A DNA stretch of 64,000 nt from JAUSFM01 sp964343705 (GCA_964343705.1 CAYFJX010000006.1:1-64000), one strand, 5' to 3'; shown: positions 15,924 to 25,140, numbered from the stretch's first letter. Notes: a model not told the origin generated them from the sequence alone. Numbers and translations are program-made.

Positions 15924-16484
15924 ATGATTGACTTGTTTTTTTCGCCTCTAAAGGCGATAACACACGCAAAACGAAACAAGAATTTTGCCTATACGTTTTT
16001 ACTCTTGTTGTTGGCCTCAGTTGCTGGTTTTATTAGCACTCTGGTTTTAACAAAAAGTCTTGCAGTAAAGATTGTATTGTTTGCTTTGCTAACTTTAGTC
16101 AGTAGCCTGATCGGTACTCTGGTTATGGCTCTTTTCTTTTGGATAACTATGCGAATCCTAACAGAGAAAGGTGGCTACACTGACGCACTTACACTTGTAA
16201 CATATCCTATGTTTGTTGGATCAGTTGGATTCATGGTGGCAAGCCTTCTTGGTTTGATACCATACGCTGGCCCAGTACTTATGGGATTGTTGATGGTGTT
16301 TGTGATAGTACTTAGTCAAGCGCTATTGTTCAAACTTGGCATGGAACTGTACGACATAGACGCAGTAACCATGATGATTGGTCTGACTATGGTCTATATG
16401 GCAATTCTTCTTGCAGTATACACTACAGCTGCTAAAGTATTTTACTTTGACGGCTTTATGAGACTTGCAGGCATACTTGTTTAG
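15924..16484 (+). CDS. Yip1-like multi-pass membrane protein
   Basis: The 186-residue product has five hydrophobic segments (about 20-43, 47-75, 88-110, 115-142, 150-175). The N-terminus IDLFFSPLKAITHAKRNKNF and Pro/Gly-containing loops are characteristic of Yip1-domain proteins. These are integral membrane proteins of unclear role, in eukaryotes linked to vesicle traffic. GGAGG at about 15911-15915 precedes the ATG and a TTTATATAA box lies at about 15856-15864. Confidence 0.7.
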   Translation: MIDLFFSPLKAITHAKRNKNFAYTFLLLLLASVAGFISTLVLTKSLAVKIVLFALLTLVSSLIGTLVMALFFWITMRILTEKGGYTDALTLVTYPMFVGSVGFMVASLLGLIPYAGPVLMGLLMVFVIVLSQALLFKLGMELYDIDAVTMMIGLTMVYMAILLAVYTTAAKVFYFDGFMRLAGILV

Positions 16485-16517
16485 AATTTACTTTTCTTTT
16501 TTTATTTCTTTTTTTTC

Positions 16518-16892
16518 TTAAGAAATAACATCTAGCTTGCCTTGGATATCTTTAAGTTGCTTTTCCAGGGCATCAAGACCTTTTGGTTCTACTAATTTTT
16601 GCTGTTTTTCTTTTTTCCCTTTCTTAGCTTTTTTTGGCTTTTTCTTCTTAGCTGCTTTTTTCCCTGGCCCTGGCATGTTCGGATATAATCCTTTTGCCTT
16701 AGAAATAAGTGCGCCTAATTCTTTCATTTGCTTTGCAAGGAGGATGCTCTTTTCTGCTTTGTCAGTCCTGATTTTTTTTAAGCGTTCAAAACTTTGTAGT
16801 ACATGGATTACTTCTTTGAGCGATTCAAGCTCTGCCCTTCTGAAATCTCCTGGGCGATCTACTTTGGTAAAAATAACATGTTCATCTGTCAT
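16518..16892 (-). CDS. Coiled-coil protein, last gene of a three-gene operon
   Basis: The 124-residue product begins MTDEHVIFTKVDRPGDFRRA, continues as helices with heptad-like Leu spacing (LESLKEVIHVLQSFERL), has a Lys/Ala-rich basic stretch (about 76-96) and a final helix. It starts 4 bases after the previous stop. The operon (17843, 17118, 16892) encodes proline-rich and coiled-coil proteins that probably bind one another. No enzymatic motif. Confidence 0.65.
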   Translation of the reverse strand: MTDEHVIFTKVDRPGDFRRAELESLKEVIHVLQSFERLKKIRTDKAEKSILLAKQMKELGALISKAKGLYPNMPGPGKKAAKKKKPKKAKKGKKEKQQKLVEPKGLDALEKQLKDIQGKLDVIS

Positions 16893-16896
16893 TGTT

Positions 16897-17118
16897 TTAT
16901 TGTTGTGACTGTTCCATTGTTTGGCTTATGAAGTCGATCTTTTTTTCAACATCATTTACTTGACTGTGCCACTTGGAAAGTTCTTCTTCCTCTTGTTTTT
17001 TCAGACTATCAATATCATACAGTGTTTTTTTTACATCACTCACTTTTGTCTTGATAAGTCCAATAATATCTTTAATGTCTTTGTATTCGTTTATTTTGAT
17101 AAAAAGTGGTTTGTTCAT
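16897..17118 (-). CDS. Short coiled-coil protein
   Basis: The 73-residue product opens MNKPLFIKINEYKDIKDIIG and is then one long amphipathic helix (KVSDVKKTLYDIDSLKKQEE, NDVEKKIDFISQTMEQ). The FIKINEYKDI opening is typical of small archaeal coiled-coil partners. Two bases separate it from the previous stop. A role as an assembly partner of its operon neighbours is inferred. Confidence 0.65.
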   Translation of the reverse strand: MNKPLFIKINEYKDIKDIIGLIKTKVSDVKKTLYDIDSLKKQEEEELSKWHSQVNDVEKKIDFISQTMEQSQQ

Positions 17119-17120
17119 TG

Positions 17121-17843
17121 TTATGCCTCCGACGATCCTTCAAACATTTCCTTGTCAACATACATCAGCTTTCGCTGAATACTTTCAAGGGCTCGTCGCA
17201 TTTGATTTAAATGAGAATCTTCTTTTGTTTTGACTGCATTAAACTTGTCTACTTTGCTATGTTTTCTCACAATGTCTTGCACATTGCCTAATTCATGCAT
17301 TATTTGTTTGAATTGTGCATCACTTACATAGGGTGCTCCTTTGTCAGCTGTTTCTTGTTCAGGTGCGGCAGCAGGCCATGCAGTTTTTGGTAATGGTTCG
17401 GGAAATAATTCGTCTCCTGTGTCAATGGGTGGTAGTTCTGTTGGGATTTCTTGCCTCAAGTCTGTTTTGACTGGCTCTTCTTTAGGCATGTCAGGGAAAA
17501 CTGGCATATCAGGCACGTCACCTAAGGGGCTTTGTTTTGCCTGTGGTTTATCAGGAACAGGAGGTAGGTCAAGTGGTGGCATTGGTGGGAGTTCTGTTGG
17601 CTTTTCTTCCTTTGCTGGTTTGCCTGATGCCTCAGGTATTTCCAAAGGTGGTAATTTTTCTGTTGCACTTATTTTCCCTTCAATATCTGGTAGGGGAGGT
17701 AATGGTTTTGCAGCTGGTTGATTTCCCTGTAAGTCCGCAGCTTTTGTAAGCGGGGGTATATTTAGTGCTGCGCCTGGAGAAGGAGCTGGCTCTACTTTCT
17801 TCTTCTTTTTCAAAAAATCAAAGAGTCCCAAACTTTTTTTCAC
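17121..17843 (-). CDS. Proline-rich linker protein with helical C-terminus
   Basis: The 240-residue product starts with a short hydrophobic/basic MKKSLGLFDFLKKKKK, which could bind membranes. About 130 residues of Pro/Leu/Glu-rich, repeat-like sequence follow (PPLPDIEG, LPPLEIPEA, MPPLDLPPVP). A helical end region runs from about 165 to 235 (DAQFKQIMHELGNVQDIVRK, LNQMRRALESIQRKLMYV). The pattern suggests a flexible tether with a C-terminal interaction domain. First gene of the coiled-coil operon. Confidence 0.6.
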   Translation of the reverse strand: MKKSLGLFDFLKKKKKVEPAPSPGAALNIPPLTKAADLQGNQPAAKPLPPLPDIEGKISATEKLPPLEIPEASGKPAKEEKPTELPPMPPLDLPPVPDKPQAKQSPLGDVPDMPVFPDMPKEEPVKTDLRQEIPTELPPIDTGDELFPEPLPKTAWPAAAPEQETADKGAPYVSDAQFKQIMHELGNVQDIVRKHSKVDKFNAVKTKEDSHLNQMRRALESIQRKLMYVDKEMFEGSSEA

Positions 17844-18065
17844 CCCTTTTTTATAGAGAAACTACCTTTGTGAGTATTAAAAGGTTTGTATATATCTAAA
17901 AGTGGTGAATGCCTTTTTGTGTTTCGGTGTTGTCGAAAGATTTTCATTCGTAAACCTTGTCTTCTATTGGTTTTTCACCTCTAGCCGAAACATTTTCAAC
18001 ACTGCAAAAATATTTTGGGATTTTTGTAAGAAGCGCATATTAAGGATAAAAACAACCTTGTTCTT

Positions 18066-19550
18066 ATGAAAAAAAGCATTTCCACTACAACAAAACTAAT
18101 GATTATCTGTCTTTGTATGGTTCTTTGCTCAGAACCACTTATTGCACTTACCATCACAGAAGTGTTGTACAACCCTCTTGGTTCAGATAACAACCAGGAA
18201 TTCATAGAACTCGCTGCAGCAGGGCAGTCCAACCTCACCGGGTGGCTTATTGCTGACACCACGTCTTCTGACACACTTACCCTGCTGCAGCCTTTTAATT
18301 CCAGCTTTATTCTCATTGTGGAAGAAGGCTTTAATTACACTGGCATTAATGCAACGGTGTATAGTGCAGGAGCAAGCATTGGAAACAATCTGCATAATAC
18401 TCATGACACTATCACTTTACATGCACCCAATGGCAGTGTCATGGCAAACATGTCTTACAACCAAACTCTTGAAGGGCTTAGCCTTGTTTTGCGCAATACC
18501 ACCTATGTTCCAGGCAAGGTGATCGGGGGGACTCCTGGCAGAAAAAATCCTGTATTTCTTGAGAATCGAACAGTTACTAATCAAACAATCACTTCTAACC
18601 TTACTACAACCACTCTGAACATAACGTGCCCAGAATTTTCTGTTGCAACCCCTAAACTAGTATACGCAAACAAGGAAAGAATACAGTACAATCTGACTTT
18701 TTCACAAGAACCTCTTGCATTTAATATTACTTACTGGGTTGACGACCTCTCTGGCAGCACAATTCGCAAACAACGAACAACACACAACACCAAACAAAAA
18801 TCATACACACCAAGCATCAATTTGCCTGAGCAAGCCCTTGTTATAAAAGCACGAGCAATCTCTGATGGATGTGATGTATACGCAGAAAAATTAGTTGTGG
18901 TACGTAATCCCTCGGTAATCTTTACACATGCTTCATCTCGTACCTCCATATCATCCTCAACCAAGTCTACATACACAACCAAGAATACACCCTCTGTGCC
19001 AAAAATAAATACGCCAATTAGTTATGATCTTAAAGATTCAATTATGACTCTTATTGTTAACAACACTTCTTTGGTAAACACCACCCTTACACTGCAAAAC
19101 AACAATGCAGCTCATGCATTTGAAGTGTGGAGTTACGTGTACAGAGGATCAAAAACCTACTCTGGAACAAGAGAAAGCAATAAACAACGTTTTGTACTTG
19201 GTGCACACAAAACAAAAAAAATTATCTTATACAACACAGCTAACCTCACTCCTGGAACATACAAACTCAAGGTTAAAATACGAAAAGATGCACAAAAGTC
19301 AACAACAGATCTTACACAAGACCTTATCTTTTTACAAGACCCTCAACAAATGGAAGAATCAACCAAAGAAACTAACAAGCTTAAACCAGAAATCAAACAG
19401 TTTACTCAACGCACTATCCCCTTGGATCACACCGGCACCCCCACTACAACCTGGAAAGACTCATTTGAACCATTACACGCACTACCCTATGTAATCATAG
19501 CTGCCCTCGTTGTCCTTGCACTGTGCCTCATCTGGACCGTTGCCTTATAA
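18066..19550 (+). CDS. Secreted, C-terminally anchored lamin-tail-domain protein
   Basis: The 494-residue protein has a signal peptide (about 1-28). A lamin-tail (LTD) domain follows at about 29-155: ITEVLYNPLGSDNNQEFIEL, LTGWLIADTT and GTPGRKNP. Further beta domains follow, and a C-terminal transmembrane helix (about 470-492, ALPYVIIAALVVLALCLIW). Asn-x-Ser/Thr sequons are dense (NLT, NSS, NYT, NAT, NGS, NMS, NQT), consistent with a heavily N-glycosylated surface protein. The domain order fits surface proteins of DPANN archaea. Partner or ligand unknown. Confidence 0.8.
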   Translation: MKKSISTTTKLMIICLCMVLCSEPLIALTITEVLYNPLGSDNNQEFIELAAAGQSNLTGWLIADTTSSDTLTLLQPFNSSFILIVEEGFNYTGINATVYSAGASIGNNLHNTHDTITLHAPNGSVMANMSYNQTLEGLSLVLRNTTYVPGKVIGGTPGRKNPVFLENRTVTNQTITSNLTTTTLNITCPEFSVATPKLVYANKERIQYNLTFSQEPLAFNITYWVDDLSGSTIRKQRTTHNTKQKSYTPSINLPEQALVIKARAISDGCDVYAEKLVVVRNPSVIFTHASSRTSISSSTKSTYTTKNTPSVPKINTPISYDLKDSIMTLIVNNTSLVNTTLTLQNNNAAHAFEVWSYVYRGSKTYSGTRESNKQRFVLGAHKTKKIILYNTANLTPGTYKLKVKIRKDAQKSTTDLTQDLIFLQDPQQMEESTKETNKLKPEIKQFTQRTIPLDHTGTPTTTWKDSFEPLHALPYVIIAALVVLALCLIWTVAL

Positions 19551-19605
19551 ACACCCAGTTCACAGCAGCATAATATTTAAAAATAACCACTTCACTGCGC
19601 AGACT

Positions 19606-20247
19606 ATGGAAGAAACAAGCAAGCAAGAAGTTATAGACCTCTTAGATGAAGGATATCTTCAGTGTAGGGCTATTGTAGAGATAGTTGGAGCTCCAAAAGA
19701 ATACGTGGCAGAAACCATCCGGTCCTATGTTGAAAAAATGAAAGAAAGCAAGAATATCAAACTCGTCAATGTAAAATATGAAGAGCCAAAAGAAGAACGC
19801 AAACTATGGTCAACCTTTGCAGATATTGAATTTATGGCAAAAACAGCAGAAGCCCTTGTGTACTTTTGCTTTGACTACATGCCTGCATCCATAGAAATTG
19901 AGCAGCCAGAAGAACTAAAATATCGTTCAACAGACTTTACAGGATTCTTTAATGACTTCATAGGTCGTCTACACAAAGTTGACATGCTGGTCAAAGATCT
20001 TACTGCCAAAAACAAGGCTTTGCTCCGTAATAGTAATCTTATCCTGCGAAACATGGTTGTTCTTACACTTGCGTATAATGGACCACTGAAATTAGAGGAT
20101 CTTGCAGAAAAAGTAGGAATTCCAGCAGACCACCTTAAACCATTCCTTAAAATCATGTGTGATGATGGTTTAGCAAAGGAAAAAGCAGGAAAGTATGAAA
20201 ACATCAAAGAAAGTAGTGCCTTAGAAAAGGGCAAAAAGAAAAACTAA
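19606..20247 (+). CDS. Unknown protein with C-terminal winged-helix-like region
   Basis: ATG 19606 is preceded by a TAATATTTAAAAATA box about 25-35 bases upstream, supporting this start over the longer frame from 19510. The 213-residue protein has an HTH-like N-terminus (EVIDLLDEGYLQCRAIVEIVG), a central helical region, and a C-terminal LKLEDLAEKVGIPADHLKPFL resembling a winged helix. It lies 27 bases upstream of scpB, so a chromosome-related role is possible. Confidence 0.6.
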   Translation: MEETSKQEVIDLLDEGYLQCRAIVEIVGAPKEYVAETIRSYVEKMKESKNIKLVNVKYEEPKEERKLWSTFADIEFMAKTAEALVYFCFDYMPASIEIEQPEELKYRSTDFTGFFNDFIGRLHKVDMLVKDLTAKNKALLRNSNLILRNMVVLTLAYNGPLKLEDLAEKVGIPADHLKPFLKIMCDDGLAKEKAGKYENIKESSALEKGKKKN

Positions 20248-20274
20248 ATAAAGCCCAGAAAAAAAGAGTAAACC

Positions 20275-21390
20275 ATGGAAGAGGCAGAGCAAAAAGAGGG
20301 GGGTATTGATACCGCCATTTCTGAACTTAAGAACAATGTACAGGCCATTCTATTCTCTGCTGCACGAGCCGTAGATATTGAAGAACTAGCTAAACTTACC
20401 AAAACAGAATCACACTCCATGATCCGTGAGGCAATCAAGGAGCTAAAAGTAGACATGCAATCATCTTCATCACCACTGCTTCTCACAACTGAAGGAGATA
20501 ACTCATGGAAGCTTACTGTGCGTGACAAATATGTGCCCATGGTCAAGGAAGTTACCCCTCATACTGAAATGGAGGCACCCATGCTGGCAACCCTTGCACT
20601 TATTGCATGGAAGCAACCAGTCTTGCAATCTGAAATTATCAAGCGACGTTCAGGTGTTGCATACGAACACATAGCAAAACTGCAAGAACTTGGGTTTATA
20701 TCCAAGGAAAAAAAAGGAAGAAGTTTTATCCTTAAACCAACAGGGAAATTCTTAGACTACTTTGACCTGCCAGATAAAAAAGCAGTACAAGATCTTTTTA
20801 ACAAAATAGAACCACCAAAAGTAGAAGCACCACCAGCTGAAGAAGTGGTAGTCTACCAAGCAAAAGGAATGGGTGCACCAGGTGCAGAACCAGTTGATCC
20901 TGACCAAGCAGCACGAGACCAGGTGGGAGCATTACAAGTGTACAATGCACCTGAAGGAGCAGATGGTGCAGAAGAAGTTCAAGATCAAGAAAAACCACAA
21001 GAAGCTACAGCAGCTGAAGAAAACAACACAGAAGAACAGCCAGCTGAAGAAGAGCAAGAACAAGCAGAACCTGAACCTGAAGAACGTCAAAGTGAAGAAA
21101 CCCCTGGCCAAGATGTTGAAGAAACAGAAGAAGAACCACAACCTACTCCAGAACCTGCAACTCCTCAAGATGAAGCAGCAGAAAAAACAAAAGAAATAGT
21201 TGACGAACTAATGGCAGAAAAAGAAGCAGAAGAAAAGAAAAAAGAGGAAGAAGAAAAAGAAGCACACCCAGAAAAAGGAGAGGAAGAAGAAGCACAAAAA
21301 GAACATCCAAAGCGAGTACTTGATCCAGAACTAGAAGAATTTGCAGGCGAGGAAAAGAAACTCGGTGAAGACCAAGAAGAGGACTTATAG
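20275..21390 (+). CDS. scpB: ScpB-like condensin accessory protein with acidic tail
   Basis: Residues about 15-170 match the double winged-helix of ScpB: NVQAILFSAARAVDIEELAKL, then TLALIAWKQPVLQSEII, SGVAYEHIAKLQELGFI and PTGKFLDYFDL. ScpB binds the kleisin ScpA in SMC complexes that compact and segregate chromosomes. Residues ~185-371 are a very acidic, Gln/Pro-rich low-complexity tail not found in ordinary ScpB. No scpA is in the window. The ATG is clear, and the stop touches the start of the next gene. Confidence 0.8.
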   Translation: MEEAEQKEGGIDTAISELKNNVQAILFSAARAVDIEELAKLTKTESHSMIREAIKELKVDMQSSSSPLLLTTEGDNSWKLTVRDKYVPMVKEVTPHTEMEAPMLATLALIAWKQPVLQSEIIKRRSGVAYEHIAKLQELGFISKEKKGRSFILKPTGKFLDYFDLPDKKAVQDLFNKIEPPKVEAPPAEEVVVYQAKGMGAPGAEPVDPDQAARDQVGALQVYNAPEGADGAEEVQDQEKPQEATAAEENNTEEQPAEEEQEQAEPEPEERQSEETPGQDVEETEEEPQPTPEPATPQDEAAEKTKEIVDELMAEKEAEEKKKEEEEKEAHPEKGEEEEAQKEHPKRVLDPELEEFAGEEKKLGEDQEEDL

Positions 21391-21606
21391 ATGAACCCTT
21401 TCATAAAAATTTTTAAGGGAAGACGAGTTGTTTTTCCACTTATTCTGGGTTTAGTTGTTACCGTTCTCCTTGTGAATAATCTTATGCAATTTGTCGAAAT
21501 TGTTTTAAAGAATAAAGCACTTTTATTATTTAGTCTCATTGCTTTTTACTTTTTTACTCTACTTGCAATAAAAAATGAGGTATGGAAAAATGGCACGCAA
21601 ACCTGA
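21391..21606 (+). CDS. Small two-helix membrane protein
   Basis: The 71-residue product starts immediately after the scpB stop codon. It has a basic N-terminus (NPFIKIFKGRR) and two hydrophobic helices (about 13-33 and 41-62). Positive-inside charge puts the N-terminus in the cytoplasm. Its end overlaps the next small frame by 17 bases, supporting co-expression. Function unknown. Confidence 0.6.
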   Translation: MNPFIKIFKGRRVVFPLILGLVVTVLLVNNLMQFVEIVLKNKALLLFSLIAFYFFTLLAIKNEVWKNGTQT

Positions 21607-21682
21607 TTACACTCCAATTTATTGGTTTATTTTGGTAATGGTCGTCTTTTTTATTATAGGAAAATTGTTAGGGGCATGGTGA
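21590..21682 (+). CDS. 30-residue single-pass membrane microprotein
   Basis: ATG 21590 opens MARKPDYTPIYWFILVMVVF and ends with IIGKLLGAW. This is one hydrophobic helix after a short charged segment. It overlaps the preceding gene by 17 bases and ends 4 bases before the zinc-ribbon gene. Continuous packing in the scpB operon supports it, but its size leaves doubt. Confidence 0.5.
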   Translation: MARKPDYTPIYWFILVMVVFFIIGKLLGAW

Positions 21683-21686
21683 AATC

Positions 21687-21839
21687 ATGTTCCTTATTCA
21701 TTGCACACAGTGCGATAACAACATGAAGTACCAACCCAGCAAAGACATACGACTTCTCGACAACCCAAAAAAACAATGTGTCTACTGTGGCAAAAGCATT
21801 AAAGTCAAAGAAAACATTGTCAAAGAATTAAGCAGCTAG
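21687..21839 (+). CDS. 50-residue zinc-ribbon protein
   Basis: The product contains two Cys pairs, CTQC (residues 6-9) and CVYC (31-34), separated by 21 residues, followed by GKSIKV. This is a classic zinc ribbon. It is the last gene of the scpB operon and its stop overlaps the converging HExxH gene by 12 bases. Probably a nucleic-acid or protein adaptor. Confidence 0.7.
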   Translation: MFLIHCTQCDNNMKYQPSKDIRLLDNPKKQCVYCGKSIKVKENIVKELSS

Positions 21840-22961
21840 TAACCCCACGCATGGTGTTTTTTCTTCCCATGCCTGATCAATAATTTTTCTGACGTACCGT
21901 AATGTTTCTAACTCTCCTTTTTCACTTATTTCATCAGTTAGTTGATCATACACCTGCATCCAAGTGTCAATATCATGACCATCTTTTTTTATCCATTCTT
22001 TGTATCCTACCCGCTCTTTAGCATAGTTGTATGCAATTGCTTCATTGAGGAGGCCTATCCCTAACTTTTCACTTTCTTCTCTTAGAGTTGTTAATTCAGC
22101 AAGAATTTGCGTTAGTGTATTTTCAAACCGTGTTTCTAAATCTTCTTCACATTCTTCCTTGTACATTCTGTCAAAATCTGGATTGACTCCGTATTCTTCG
22201 CATAGTTCTTCATACGTTCTGCCCTCGTCTATTCCTTGCTTTATGTTTAAGTACTGCGCTGTAAACTCTATTGCCCGTTGGCTTTGTTTACGTTCTTCTA
22301 CAGCAAAGGTGCATAGGCCTATATCATAATGGGCAAGCTCATGTTTCATATGGCTGGGAACATTTCTCATTTCCCTTATACTAATTGCTTTTTTATCTTG
22401 TACTCTTTCAAGAAGTGGTAACCCATCATCATTTAAATCTGGATCTATTATGTATAATGCAGTAAAGCTTACATCAAAATAACATGCATCTTGAACAGGA
22501 GAGTATCCTGCAAGCATACTAAATCCTCTTCCCACAAAACTAACAGGTTTTAATTCATTGCCGATCTGAACTAATCTTTCTAATTTCTTTTTTCCAATTT
22601 GTCTATCTCTGCCGCTTCCATCATCTTCTTTTTTAGCTTCTACTCTTGCAACAAGCTTTTTTAATTCACGAATTCGTGGATTGGCATAGGCATTAAGCTC
22701 TTCTTGTGTTCTAAACTCAGTTACCTCTATGTCTTTGCCTTCTGGTAGATGGGGTATTCCAGCAACGATAGTCGGCTTCCGACGGTCATACAAGTGACAT
22801 ATTGCTGCGTATTGCACCTCAAAAAAAGACTTTAATTCAGAAGGCCCATTGTAGTCAATATTACTCCCATTGGTTGTGGAACGGCTAGCTTGCCAACGAC
22901 CATCACCTTTTCTCTTACTCCGTCCTTTACTCTTTCCTTTTCGTGCTTTCTTCTTTGCCAT
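21828..22961 (-). CDS. HExxH protein with basic N-terminus (tandem paralogue 3)
   Basis: The 377-residue product begins with about 20 very basic residues (AKKKARKGKSKGRSKRKG). It then shares YNGPSELKSFFEVQYAAICH and the Pro/Ile segment with the next gene upstream, so the two are paralogues. The HELAH motif (MKHELAHYDIG) fits a zinc-metallopeptidase helix, and a later LLNEAIAYNYA could provide a third Glu ligand. No signal peptide, so it should act in the cytoplasm. It overlaps the upstream gene by one base (TAATG). Substrate unknown. Confidence 0.6.
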   Translation of the reverse strand: MAKKKARKGKSKGRSKRKGDGRWQASRSTTNGSNIDYNGPSELKSFFEVQYAAICHLYDRRKPTIVAGIPHLPEGKDIEVTEFRTQEELNAYANPRIRELKKLVARVEAKKEDDGSGRDRQIGKKKLERLVQIGNELKPVSFVGRGFSMLAGYSPVQDACYFDVSFTALYIIDPDLNDDGLPLLERVQDKKAISIREMRNVPSHMKHELAHYDIGLCTFAVEERKQSQRAIEFTAQYLNIKQGIDEGRTYEELCEEYGVNPDFDRMYKEECEEDLETRFENTLTQILAELTTLREESEKLGIGLLNEAIAYNYAKERVGYKEWIKKDGHDIDTWMQVYDQLTDEISEKGELETLRYVRKIIDQAWEEKTPCVGLLAA

Positions 22962-23794
22962 TATGCAAGTACCAACTCTATACAGCTTCTATCTTCTTCA
23001 TATGCTTTGCTAATTGTGTCACGTACTTCTGCTATTGTTTCCTTTCTTCCTTGGTCAAGAACTTTTTTCCGTATGGCATCATACACAGCCATTGCACCAG
23101 GTTGTTCAAGCTGATCTGAATCTTCTAACATTTGCATGTAGAAGAGTTTGTCATCCCAACATGCATAAGCGCATGCCTCATTAACAAGTCTGATACCAAG
23201 TTTTTTTTCGATGACTGATAGCTCCCCGAATCTTTTAATATCGCCTTGGTCTGTCTCACGTAATGCCCACACTCTTTTTACTTCTTGATAGAGTGTGCTT
23301 TCTGCAATATCATTATGAACTAATTCATGACGCAACAATGCAGGTATGTCATAATCTCTGAAGGCATCTTGTGGTAGACCTTCTTCATAAGCCTGAAAAA
23401 CTTCACGGCACAATAAATAACTAGCTGCATGCCCTGGCTCAATAAAAATAGTGTCTCGGGTTGAATCATGCACAGCAATTTCATTTATATTATCCTCGTT
23501 TGAAACAACTTTTTGGAACTTAAGTACTGCAGCCATTTGATGAAAAAACTCCCACTCTAGTTCACCTCGAATATCTGCGTCATCATACTCTTGAAACCTG
23601 GATACAAATGCATCAACAAAGTCAAAGAGTGCTTGCTGATCAGGAAAATAGCAGGACCTATCAACATCTGCCCATCCAACATGGATGCGTGGCTGTGCCC
23701 GATTAAACTGGTCAGCTACTTTTGCATACTCTTCTTCAAAGAGAACTCGTAGTGTTTCAGGTCCTGTGTAGATAATGGGTGGGTTGGGAGCCAT
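22961..23794 (-). CDS. HExxH protein (tandem paralogue 2)
   Basis: The 277-residue product has YTGPETLRVLFEEEYAKVAD at the start, matching the third gene. It carries LLRHELVHNDIAEST (HExxH) at about residue 180 and LGIRLVNEACAYACW downstream with a possible Glu ligand. This layout is gluzincin-like, but no family is recognised. Last residues (IELVLA) resemble the GLLAA end of its paralogue. Between it and the first gene are only 2 bases, so the three genes form one operon. Confidence 0.6.
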   Translation of the reverse strand: MAPNPPIIYTGPETLRVLFEEEYAKVADQFNRAQPRIHVGWADVDRSCYFPDQQALFDFVDAFVSRFQEYDDADIRGELEWEFFHQMAAVLKFQKVVSNEDNINEIAVHDSTRDTIFIEPGHAASYLLCREVFQAYEEGLPQDAFRDYDIPALLRHELVHNDIAESTLYQEVKRVWALRETDQGDIKRFGELSVIEKKLGIRLVNEACAYACWDDKLFYMQMLEDSDQLEQPGAMAVYDAIRKKVLDQGRKETIAEVRDTISKAYEEDRSCIELVLA

Positions 23795-23796
23795 CT

Positions 23797-24990
23797 TTAT
23801 TCACCTCTACAAATAGCAACATACTCTTCAAAGGTTTGCGCCTGTGCATCTGCTGTTACAAATCGTGAGGGATCTTCTTTGAACGCAGTTGTTACTGCAC
23901 GGACTGCGACTCGAGCATTATCAGTAAAAATCTTCTGCCAGGCAGGTATTTCTTCGTACATTATTTTCTTTGCTAATTCCATGTCAATTCCCTCTTCAAA
24001 ATTTCCATACGTTGTAGCGAGAGGGCTTTTCAATTGTGTAAGGAGTGACCAATGCAAATAGTTGGAGGTTGCCTGATTCATTTCATTTCTTGCCCGATAC
24101 TGAATAACTACTGTATCAAGAACACGTTCTAAAAAAACACCATCGCGATAGTTTTTTATTAAATCATCAAATATTTTTGGCGCAATTTCGTCATAATCTG
24201 TTTCTCCTAAATCCCCTAAGACCACATAGTTAAATACATGACCGCGTGCTTCAATGAGTGGAAGCACCTCTGCTTCTTGTTTAAGTCTTAGCATGGTTTT
24301 TTCTGCATGTGCCTTCAGCTCTCCTGGGCTTTCAGGTTGAGTTGTTGTTAATGTTTCGATTACTAAGTCATTGTGTGTATCGTAGAAGGGGGAACCGAAC
24401 ATCACAACATGATCAAGTTCATGCCGCAAAGATCTTCTAAAATCTGTTTTTGCTAATGCCTCTGGAGCTTTTGCTGCGATTTTTTGCAAAAGTCCTCGTA
24501 CAAGTTTGGCATGTTTGTAAGTAAAACTTCGTGCAGTTTTATAATCTGTTCCTTTTGCTGCAAGAACTGCTTTGTATTCATCAAGTTGTCCTGGTTCAAA
24601 AGAGTCTTCAAACTTTCGCAATGTTTTCACTGGGTGTTGGACTGTTTGAATTATTACTTCTTCACCATGACCAAGAAAATCAGATACAAGTTCAAAATAG
24701 CGCATTACGTCTATAATGTCCCTGGTTGTTTCTGGATGAACTACTCTACCAATCGTTTTTGCTACATTTAGCTTAATTCTTTTTTGTGTTTCGCCTGTAA
24801 CCTTTTTTGCCAGACTTGCCTCTGCGTTATTTCTTCCCTTTCCATTGGCATAATATAAACCTGCATGAAAAGTATCAGGCACTCCAATGCCTAGTGCTTC
24901 TCGCTCTGCAAGAGCCTCATCTAAGCCTTGTTTAAATAGTGGTTCAACTGCCTCAAGTCCTGGTGAAGCGTGGTAACTAATTGTGGTCAT
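23797..24990 (-). CDS. HExxH protein (tandem paralogue 1)
   Basis: The 397-residue product carries FRRSLRHELDHVVMFGSPFY with HELDH near residue 200, and a downstream LIEARGHVFNY that could supply a Glu ligand. The rest is mostly helical and differs from the other two HExxH genes, so homology is likely only in the catalytic core. No signal peptide is present. It starts the operon at ATG 24990, divergent from gyrA. Confidence 0.6.
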   Translation of the reverse strand: MTTISYHASPGLEAVEPLFKQGLDEALAEREALGIGVPDTFHAGLYYANGKGRNNAEASLAKKVTGETQKRIKLNVAKTIGRVVHPETTRDIIDVMRYFELVSDFLGHGEEVIIQTVQHPVKTLRKFEDSFEPGQLDEYKAVLAAKGTDYKTARSFTYKHAKLVRGLLQKIAAKAPEALAKTDFRRSLRHELDHVVMFGSPFYDTHNDLVIETLTTTQPESPGELKAHAEKTMLRLKQEAEVLPLIEARGHVFNYVVLGDLGETDYDEIAPKIFDDLIKNYRDGVFLERVLDTVVIQYRARNEMNQATSNYLHWSLLTQLKSPLATTYGNFEEGIDMELAKKIMYEEIPAWQKIFTDNARVAVRAVTTAFKEDPSRFVTADAQAQTFEEYVAICRGE

Positions 24991-25140
24991 AACTGTCTAT
25001 CATGGCTCTCCCCTATTTAAACCTTTCCATTATAACCATTACTTAGTGGTCAATCCACTATTTCGGGGCTTTTTAGAACTCCCTCAAACCCCTAAATTCG
25101 GTAAGTACAAGCCGTATAAAGACATTTTAAAAGCAAAACA

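Noticed and set aside
19510..19605. Longer start for the 19606 gene
   Set aside because: It overlaps the end of the lamin-tail gene and lies upstream of the TATA-like box that precedes ATG 19606.
20800..21200. Shadow frames rich in Lys or Leu opposite the scpB tail
   Set aside because: They are produced by the repetitive GAA/GCA-rich coding of the acidic tail.
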